Shown: in pieces, positions 57,042 through 64,000 of the stretch | Layout of the letters: the number at the start of each line of letters is the position of its first letter | Numbering within the stretch: position 1 is the first letter of the stretch | Source of the DNA: Prostheceraeus crozeri | Taxonomy: Eukaryota > Platyhelminthes > Polycladida > Euryleptidae | Reading direction: 5' to 3' | DNA length: 64,000 nucleotides | Assembly (NCBI GenBank): GCA_907163375.1 | Contig: CAJQUW010011539.1 | Coordinates: forward strand, 1 to 64,000 | The notes under the pieces: model-generated | Database searches by the model: none | The model's input: the letters and a program-made list of their open reading frames with translations, nothing else | What the model was told of the DNA's origin: nothing | Position numbers and translations under genes: made by a program

Positions 57042-57304
57042 TATGGACTCATCTTCAACTAATCTATGAAAAACTTTTTTATATTCCGAATGTGAATAAT
57101 CATCAAACATTTTTTTAACTTTGTCTAACAGTAGTCACATGTTTCTAGAAAAGTTTTTAAAACTATTTAATTTTAATATATTTCCTTCATCAACTCGATC
57201 TACATTTTTGAATGCAAATTTACTTTTAAATGAGATTGATAACTTCTTTTTGTTTGCAACTTTTTTTACATAAGAACTACAATAAAACTATGTATTTCCC
57301 ATAT

Positions 57305-58850
57305 TTTTAATTTTTTAGAGAAAATTTAAGAAAAAAATTTGTGTTTTTAATTTTAGATATAAACATTCTCATATCAAGGACATTGAGATTTAAAATAATA
57401 TTATATATTTCACATTCTTATTTAGTATTATTTTTCTTTAATTCAATCAAGTTTTAACACATTAAAGTTTTATCATATAAAGTTTCATCTTATAATGTTT
57501 TTATCAAAAGATAAATTGAAAATTTTTTTCACAACATATTGATTCTACATCATCATCATCAATTGATTCTTCATCATCACATAAATTGTTTCTTCATCAT
57601 CAAAAATTACACTTTTGGTATAGGATAGCCCTTCCCATGATAGTATACCTATTCTCTTAGTTGGAATATTAATTCATAATTTACATCTTTATCTGATAAT
57701 AATATAATATAGAAAAAATTGGTCTTTGATCTCTTTTGGAAAATTTAATAACACCAACCATAATCTAATCACTTTTAGTTTTTATTAAAGATGATAAAAT
57801 TTTAAATTGATTAGATTAAAACCTAATTTAAATTTTTGTAGACCCACACATAGTTGTCTAACATATCTTCCAACTATTCGCATCATTAATAATTTTCAAT
57901 TGTAGAAAAAAAAACAATGAACTTTAGTATAAATTTTTTATAATTACTAATAATTTTATAATCTTTTATACCATTTACACCTTTTTCAATGTTACATAAT
58001 CATCAATATTACATAAGATTCTTTAAGATCGGGCATAGCCCACAAACCTTCAGTTCGTTTATTATGAATTGATTATGGACATGTTAAAAAAAGAATAAGG
58101 TGTTTGTCCAACATATAAATTTTTCTCACTTGTTGAGCTAAAACCATTATAAAGATTTTAATAAATTAATATTTAAGTTGGAATATAATCCTAAATATCG
58201 TATCATCACATAGCATTGCGGCATTTCTAATGTCTTGTTTATAAATTTTGTATCAATAATCAGACTTGACATAAAATTCTCGTTAAGCTTTTACCTCACT
58301 AATATGAATGTATATTGATTTTGTTTCCTCAACAAAAAATCTACTTTTTTCTATTGGAAAAATATTTAATTTTATTAACTAAATCTTTAATATTGAATAA
58401 TTAATAATTTAAATTTTTTTTTATCCAAAATCAGTATTACTAATCCGGCAAAAGCATGCTCTAAATAAAACCATAAACATTATATACCAATAATAACCAT
58501 ATTTCTATTATTTAAATCCTCATAAGCTACAACAAAAAATTTTACTAACAAATCCATAAATTTAATAATTGGATCCCCCCCAGGAAATAAACAAATAATT
58601 AGTTTCTATAGAAGGTAAACCTTTAGTCTGTTCTATAACTATTTCGGCTTTTAATTGAGAATAAAATATTAAACATCTATACATGTATTATTATTATTAA
58701 TAATTATCAAAACATTTGATTTTCCAACTCCCGTAGATCACGTCGAAAACAAGAACAAGTATGATCGGGCAATATAATTTTTTTAAATTTGTTTTTTCCA
58801 TTTTTTATTTTTATTAGAAAAAACAATATTTATTTTATTGTTAAAAAAAA
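57305..58850. other. P2 AT-rich degraded stretch
   Basis: Corresponds in position to the P1 segment 22060-25560 with small minus-strand genes, but nothing can be read. A TCATCATCATC microsatellite is at about 57548-57605. One palindromic repeat (GGGCATAGCCC followed by AACCTTCAGTTCG) is at 58029-58058. Confidence 0.5.
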
Positions 58851-58854
58851 AAGA

Positions 58855-59770
58855 TGTTACCAAATGTTGGAAATGAGTGCAAAATATACCCGAATAATCG
58901 TGAATTAGAAAAAGAGATAGAAAAATATAATCAAGAAAACTGGAGACGTTTATTAGCTGGTTCCATTGCTCTTTTCTATCTTCCGCAACAAAATAGAAGT
59001 TGACAAACTAAACCAATATGTTGATACACAAAACAATTGATTTAAAGGAAAATAAATAAACGATGTTTTGGTTCCCACAGATGCAAAGAATTAAAGTTCT
59101 AAAACTTAAATTGACAAATTCATTAAAACGAAAAAATAAAAAACCTTGAAAAAAAGTATAGTGAGATCTAGAAGCAGATATAGCAAAACTTTTTTAAAAA
59201 AGATTATCAGAACAAACAAAAATTTAATAGTACTTTCTATAAAGTTAAAATCAGCAGTCATTAAAAATAAACATCATATACAACTATTGTGAAAAACAAT
59301 TAAAGATAAATAGAAAAACTACCTGAAAGAATTTAAAAAAATTCTAAAAGCATTCCCAAACTACATTCCAAAAAAGTGTTGATGAATTAAGTTCTAAAAT
59401 TCCACAACACATGAAAAAGATGAATAGAATAAGAAATGAAGTAAACATCGCTTAATCAAAAACAAGATAAAAAAAAACTCTAAAATCATTTAGAAAATAA
59501 ATTAAAGAAAAATTTACAAGAAAACTCTAAAGAAAAATAAAGAACATTAGATGCAGTTAAAAGACATTAGATGTTCTTAAAATTACGTTAAATGCACTTA
59601 AAACGGCGTTGAAGATGAATCAGGAAAAAGCAAGTTAATAGAAAGATAATTAAAGTAACATCAACACGCGCTTGACGAAAAAAAAAAAACAATAGATAAG
59701 TGCAACAGTTCAATTAATAAAGTTATTCGAAGTTGGTATTGTCCATTCACAAACTAAATCATAACACGTA
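58855..59770 (+). pseudogene. P2 fibre-like protein, unreadable copy
   Basis: Matches 25567-26395 of P1 base by base in patches (ATGTTACCAAATGTTGG, AACTGGAGACGTTTA, ACATTCCAAAAAAGTGTTGA) but has an unusual density of small length differences. Together with the neighbouring blocks this suggests poor sequence rather than, or on top of, genuine decay. Confidence 0.5.
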
Positions 59771-60064
59771 ATAATTATTCCCAAAAGTCCAATTTAAAAT
59801 CCTAAAAAATGCCTATAATTTATAAACAACAATCTTAAACTAAATTGCTTCAAATCAAAAAATTGTCTCATAACCACGGCGTATGAATCCTGTTTATCAT
59901 TAGGATAATAGAGAAACAAACAGTCTGAACAACAAAAGTTCCTAGGCACCCATTATGCCGTTCACTACGGAAGGAGCTGTGATCTTCCTGGTATTGGAAG
60001 TATCGCTAACATAATAAAAAATAAATCAAGATTTGATTACATCTGCTGCAAAAGGAAGGCAGCT

Positions 60065-61168
60065 GCTAAAATGTAGTAAAAAAGAAAAATAAAAAAAAAA
60101 AATACTAAAAATAATAAATACAACAAACTAAAAAAAAAACAAAAAACTAACACGAAACAACCAAGTTCAAAAAATCAAAAAAACCAGAAAAAAACGCACG
60201 AGAAACAAAAAACCACCACAAAAAACCACAAATCAAATCAACCATAAAAAACTGAACAGAGAAACAACCACAAACAACATCCCAAAAAAAAAAAACGCGG
60301 ATGTCACACTTACCTCACTCCCCCCCCCCCCCCATACCCCACCCAACCCACCCACCCCTCCACCCAGCCAGCCCCCCTCTACACCCCCCCCCACCCAAAC
60401 CTGACAGCCGCCCCGCCCCCCCCCCTCCCCCCACCACCCCCACCCCCAACCCCCCCAACTCATCCCCTCCCCCCAACCTCCCATCCCCCCCACCCCATCC
60501 CCCACCCCGCGCCCCCCCAAAACCCACCCCCCCCCTCCCCCCCCCCCCCGCCCCCCCCAGCCACTCCCCACCTCCCCCCAACCCCCCGACCCCCCCCCCC
60601 TACTCCCCACCATAACTACCCCACCACAACCTCTAACCCCCCCCCCGCCCCCCACCTACCCACACTCCCCCGCCACCCCACTCCCCAACACCCCACACCC
60701 ACCCCCTCCCCCCCCCACCCTTTAACCTACGACCCCCCACCCACCCCCCCCCCCTGCCCCCCCCCCCCATCCACCCACCCCCCCCCCCCCCCCATCCACT
60801 CTACCTGCCCCCCCTACCCCCACCTCCCCCACAATCCCTCACCCCCCCACCCCCCCCCTCCCCCCCCACCCCCACCATCCCCCCCCCCCCCTCCCCTCCC
60901 CCCCCCACCCCCTCCCCCCCACCCCTCCACCCCCCCCCCCCCCACCCCCCCCACCCCCCCCCACCAACCCACCACCCCAACCAACCCCCCCCCGACCCCC
61001 CCCCCCGCACTCCCCAACCACCCCCCCCACCCTCACCACCTTCTCACCCCCACCCACCACCTCCCGCACTACCCCACCCACTCCCCCCCCCCCCTCACCC
61101 GCCCCCCCTACCCATCCACCCCACCCCAACCACCACTCTCACGATGCCCACACACCAGCATACCAGAC
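60065..61168. other. A-rich then C-homopolymer block; probable consensus artefact
   Basis: It starts as AAAAC-type words and turns into long C tracts with A and T, nearly without G on the plus strand. It interrupts a small P2 gene in the middle of a segment that is continuous in P1. It mirrors the block at 55165-56490. Confidence 0.8.
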
Positions 61169-61287
61169 CTCAAAACGAATTAAAACAACTAGAAGCTATT
61201 CGTAAACTTAGGAATGATTCTGAAGAACTAAAAAATTTAAAAAAACTTTGAGAGGAAACAAAAAATAAAATTGCTAACATAGCTGTA

Positions 61288-61458
61288 GGGGGTGAAACCT
61301 CGAGGAGCGGAGCTCCGTCTGATAGTAAACATAAGAAGAAATCAGGCGTTGCCATAAAACGTTCAATTGAACCTACGGTTCGTTCAATTGAAGAAATAAG
61401 AGGTAATGGTATTAATAGCAACCTTCGGTTTAACCAGCAAAGCTGTAGCGGAGCTGGT
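61288..61458. repeat. Cluster of palindromic inserts in a small P2 gene
   Basis: GGAGC-GGA-GCTCC (about 61304-61316), TTCAATTGAA twice around GAACCTACGGTTC (61362-61391), AACCTTCGGTT (about 61420-61430) and ACCAGC...GCTGGT (61433-61458). None is in the P1 homologue (26860-27000), whose flanking sequence is otherwise similar. Confidence 0.65.
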
Positions 61459-61614
61459 CTAGCAAAATTCTAAAATTATGTTTTTTAGTAAAATTTTTTT
61501 TAGTAAAATTTTTTTAGGAAAAATTTTCTTAGCAAAATTTTTTTAGTAAAATTATTTTAGCAGAATTTTTTCTGTGTGTGAGAAAAACAAAAAGTCAAAT
61601 TATTTTTTATAAAA

Positions 61615-62949
61615 ATGTCTTCGCTTATCGAAAATAAATTTAGATTAGACGATCCTCCGTTCGTCAGTTGCAATCAAAAAAAGAATGACTATATAAGAAT
61701 TGCTATGAATCCCGGATCTTCCAGTAGAGTAAATACTGGAGGTGATTTAATTTTTGAAGTTGATAATCAGGAGAGTTATATATATCTACCTGATTCATTT
61801 TTACACTGTGAATATTCTTTGTATAGTGATGCCAATTTTACAACACCATTACCAGATACCGATAATATTGCATTAGAGAATAATTTTTTTCCAAGATTAT
61901 TTACACAAATGCGTTTAGATGTTGCAACTCAAAATATAGAAACAATAAGTGATTCTCCAGGTGTAATTGATACAATGCTTAGATTTGTAATAATTGGTGA
62001 AAATAATAAAAAGTATGAAATCGAAGGTTGGTTTCCTGATACTAATGATGGTATAATTGTTGATGATTTAACTCACGCTGGAACAGATGCAGCAGGAATT
62101 GCGAAAGATGTAGAAAATATTGCAAAACATTTAAATAAAACAAACAATAGTTCATATAAAGAAAGACGTGAATTTAACACGAAAAGTAAACAGACAGTTA
62201 ATTGGTCATTGTCTCCATTATTCGGATATTTAGATTATGACAAAATATCATATCAATAAAAATTTAAATTAATAATTCATCGTACAGCAAATAATGAATT
62301 AATCTTTTTTGGTAAGACTGGAAAAAAAGCATATTTAAAAATTGATGGACTTGAATGGTGGATTAAGCATATTACTCCTAGTTTAGAGATTGAAACAGCT
62401 ATTGCAAAAAGATTAAAAACTAACAAACCAATTCCAGTAAATTTTCTAAAGCGTACTGCTAGTTCGGTAACTTTTTCCGAACAAAGATTTAACTGGCATT
62501 TTACTAGAACTGCGAATACTCCAAGATATTTATTACTAACTTTTCAAAGAAATAATTCTCCAAGTTTTGATAAGAACAATAATCTCTTCCATATTAATAC
62601 AATTCGAAGTTTACAAGTTTCATTAAATGAAACCCGTTATCCAATTGATCCATTAAGATTTGACGATAGCAATAATCAATTTATGGAAGGATATGATGCT
62701 TATAGAAATCTTTGTATAGAATTTGGAGTTGAACCACAATTAACTCCTGGAGATTGGAGACATTTATATCCTGTTTTCTGTTTCGATTTAAGTGCACAAT
62801 CTGAAGATATTATCAAGACTGGTTGTGATGTAACAATTAATATTGAAAAGAAAGATTCCACAACTTCATTGATGGCTTATGGTTTATTGCTAGAAGATGT
62901 AAAATATTCTATTGAAATTCTTAATGGAAAGATGGCTAGGATAGGTTAG
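61615..62949 (+). pseudogene. P2 major capsid protein (double jelly-roll)
   Basis: Complete in length at about 440 codons and almost whole, with a single apparent interruption. Blocks: an N-terminal IAMNPGSSSRVNTGGDLIFE, FFPRLFTQMRLDVATQNIET, the SPLFGYLDYDKI block, EWWIKHITPSLE, RFNWHFTRTANTPRYLLLTF, then the second jelly-roll end with FCFDLSAQSEDIIKTGCDVT and SLMAYGLLLEDVKYSIEIL. This is the double-jelly-roll shell protein of Polintons. The start is in a TTTATAAAAATG context. The region is free of the artefact seen just upstream and shows where the P1 copy is interrupted. Confidence 0.87.
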
Positions 62950-62980
62950 TAACCTGAGGACCTTTGGTCCGATAAGTTAA
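62943..62980 (+). repeat. Palindromic repeat after the P2 capsid gene
   Basis: AACCTGA followed by GGACC-TTT-GGTCC and CGATAAG, immediately after the stop codon. The P1 counterpart (30795-30830) starts the same (GTTAGTAACCTGA) and then differs, but retains GGCTAAGCC. Confidence 0.65.
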
Positions 62981-63125
62981 TTAAATTCTTAGATTAAATT
63001 TTTTTTAGTAATTAGTAATAAATTGTTTTTTGGTAACTAGAATAGATTAAAAATTCTTAACTTAAAATTTTTCATAACTAGAATAGATTTAAAATTTTTG
63101 TTAACTTAAAATTTTTTTATTAAAA

Positions 63126-63608
63126 ATGTCGCAACCGAAAAGTAATAATAATAAAACTGTTGAATTAAAATTACGTAATATTGTTGACAAAAATACCCCT
63201 AAAACTATTACGATAAACAAAAAAAAGTATTACATAAGTAAACCAATGATAGAGAATATTCAATTACAAGAAGAAAAGAATGGCGGGATTCTCCCATTAA
63301 TTCCACTAATAATAGGTGGCATAGCAGCTGCAGGAAGTGTTGCAGGTGGGACAGCTGGTATTGTCCAAGCAGTAAATAAAAATAAATCAGAGAAGGCAGC
63401 ATTAGAAGAACAAAAACGACATAATAGAGAGTTAGAGAAAGTTGCTAAGGGAGAAGGAGTAGTAGATAATTTTATTAGTAAATTAAAATTAAATGATGAA
63501 GGAAAACGAGTTCTTAAAAATATTCTCCACAATGTTGATGATTTGATTGAAATTAAAGAAACAAAAGATGGTTCTGGAATATATCTAAGTCCTAGTATGA
63601 TAAGGTAA
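63126..63608 (+). CDS. P2 hydrophobic Gly/Ala-rich protein
   Basis: A 160-codon open frame that looks whole, in a TTTATTAAAAATG start context. GGILPLIPLIIGGIAAAGSV is identical to the P1 protein, as are the charged helix (NKSEKAALEEQKRHNRELEK) and the C-terminal KETKDGSGIYL. Strong protein conservation between two copies that differ at many DNA positions suggests purifying selection before the copies died. Likely a virion-associated, membrane-interacting protein; function inferred from neighbours only. Confidence 0.7.
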   Translation: MSQPKSNNNKTVELKLRNIVDKNTPKTITINKKKYYISKPMIENIQLQEEKNGGILPLIPLIIGGIAAAGSVAGGTAGIVQAVNKNKSEKAALEEQKRHNRELEKVAKGEGVVDNFISKLKLNDEGKRVLKNILHNVDDLIEIKETKDGSGIYLSPSMIR

Positions 63609-63664
63609 TAACCTCAGAACTTTTGATCCGATCGGCTAAAGCCTAAGAACCTTTGGTTCTATTA
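63608..63664 (+). repeat. Palindromic repeats after the P2 hydrophobic protein gene
   Basis: AACCTCAGAACTTTTGATCC, then CGGCTAAAGCC, then GAACC-TTT-GGTTC. It has the same two-part layout as 26403-26490 in P1, again just outside a coding region. Confidence 0.7.
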
Positions 63665-63709
63665 GGTAAAACATTCATTTTATCTGTTAAATTTTTTTTA
63701 TCTTTTAAA

Positions 63710-64000
63710 ATGAATTCTACAAATTCCGAAAATTTAATTAAATTAAAAATTGCTAATTTAGATTTATTGAATTATCTATTAAACAAAAATAAAAACTCAA
63801 ACTGTCAGCATATTGGAGGTGACATACAAAAAGCATTAGAAAACTTTCCTGGATTTATTTGGAGTAAATATTCGAAAGAAAAACATCTTCCTGGTCATTC
63901 ATATACCGGTCCAGGAACTCGATTAGATATAAGACTAGATGAGAATAATAATCCGAAACCAGGTGAAGAACCAATAAATAGAGTAGATGCCGCAGCTTAC
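63710..64000 (+). CDS. P2 phospholipase A2-like protein, cut by window end
   Basis: Starts in a CTTTTAAAATG context and runs open to the window edge. KALENFPGFIWSKYSKEKHL, then GPGTRLDIRLDE (calcium-loop-like) and INRVDAAAY correspond to the P1 protein at 31333-31851. The catalytic His-Asp lies just beyond the window. Parvovirus-type PLA2 family. Confidence 0.8.
   Translation, partial: MNSTNSENLIKLKIANLDLLNYLLNKNKNSNCQHIGGDIQKALENFPGFIWSKYSKEKHLPGHSYTGPGTRLDIRLDENNNPKPGEEPINRVDAAAY

Larger units (their letters stand above)
51334..57300 (-). pseudogene. polB: P2 protein-primed DNA polymerase B, broken
   Basis: A 665-codon open stretch carries DFNSLYSS (motif A), NAFYGKT (motif B) and HFTDTDSVFLEL (motif C). 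Further upstream lie a zinc-binding-like CYYCGRE...HDHLNGL...CAAHNSCN segment, the exonuclease region, a Q/E/K-rich coiled coil at about 54240-54680 and the CFLWSIIAHLHP region. Beyond 55161 the gene is interrupted by a G-free block, and its N-terminal part resumes, degraded, at about 56490-57300. Broken, in part perhaps through sequence errors. Confidence 0.9.
59805..61472 (+). pseudogene. P2 small membrane-active-type protein, split by artefact-like block
   Basis: The beginning (ATGCCTATAATTTATAAAC) and a Gly-rich part lie left of the block at 60065-61168; the K/E-rich C-terminal part (NELKQLEAIRKLRNDSEE) lies right of it. Homologue of 26537-27007. The C-terminal part carries three hairpin inserts absent from P1. 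Broken. Confidence 0.5.
47494..64000. mobile_element. Polinton/Maverick element P2, left end to window edge
   Basis: The left terminus AGTAGTATATATTGTGACAT resembles the P1 terminus (AGTAATATTATATTGGACGT) and interrupts gypsy copy B; ACCGCA just outside would be the expected 6-bp target duplication. Gene order is the same as P1. It is open at the right window edge inside the PLA2 gene. Several genes look whole. Others are broken (about eight breaks), part of which may be sequence errors in 55-61 kb. It inserted after gypsy copy B. Confidence 0.92.

Noticed and set aside
47555-60312. GGATGTCACACTT shared between the P2 end (47558) and 60299
   Set aside because: Thirteen bases in a 64-kb window can match by chance and the second site lies in artefact-like sequence, so I do not read it as a second terminus.
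60233-61129. Poly-Gly and poly-Pro frames
   Set aside because: They are translations of C homopolymer tracts in a likely failed consensus.

Overview
The window is animal nuclear DNA, probably from an invertebrate. It has no operons, two recognisable spliced exons of an immunoglobulin-superfamily gene, and heavy loads of Polinton/Maverick, Ty3/gypsy, Penelope-like, LINE and hAT sequence plus large minisatellites. Nothing here fixes the phylum; this mix of elements would suit a flatworm or another spiralian, but that is a guess.

Layout. 1-9.1 kb is non-coding host DNA with minisatellites, homopolymer runs and one LINE tail. 9.1-13.16 kb is a 72-bp minisatellite of about 56 copies that stops 90 bp before a splice acceptor. 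Two phase-1-compatible exons of one plus-strand Ig-superfamily gene lie at 13255-13429 and 35568-35963. The 22-kb intron between them holds an old hAT-like transposon (13465-35465), and inside it sits a complete-ended Polinton (P1, 13503-34621) with AG...CT ends, about 320-bp inverted repeats and a 6-bp target duplication CCGGAT. 36-39.7 kb is a patchwork of Penelope-like and LINE fragments. 40.8-47.5 kb is minus-strand Ty3/gypsy sequence. Its main copy carries an extra downstream ORF with SGNH-esterase-like motifs and is interrupted by a 1078-bp hAT element with perfect 8-bp target duplications. A second gypsy fragment (46979-47493) is cut by a second Polinton (P2, 47494 to beyond the window end) of the same family as P1.

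The two Polintons share one gene order: hydrophobic membrane protein, coiled-coil protein, minor capsid (penton-like), packaging ATPase, protein-primed DNA polymerase B on the opposite strand, fibre-like coiled-coil protein, small membrane-active-type protein, double-jelly-roll major capsid, a second hydrophobic protein, phospholipase A2-like protein, then (in P1) integrase and an adenovirus-type cysteine protease. Both copies are fossils, with a mixture of open and broken frames. P1 also has an unclassified 2.35-kb insertion in the capsid gene, a 33-bp coding minisatellite in the polymerase, a Thr/Ser/Pro-coding minisatellite and a tRNA-Thr-like sequence.

Two signals are not explained by the gene content. 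First, a family of roughly 25-30-nt double-hairpin palindromes is scattered through both Polintons. Copies lie inside the polymerase gene at different sites in P1 and P2, yet read through as similar peptides. Second, nearly every Polinton gene starts inside the same T-rich/TTTAAAAATG context, which resembles a start-codon-linked promoter. Finally, 55.16-56.49 kb and 60.06-61.17 kb of P2 are almost G-free and run into long C tracts. These look like failed consensus sequence and should not be read as biology without re-sequencing.
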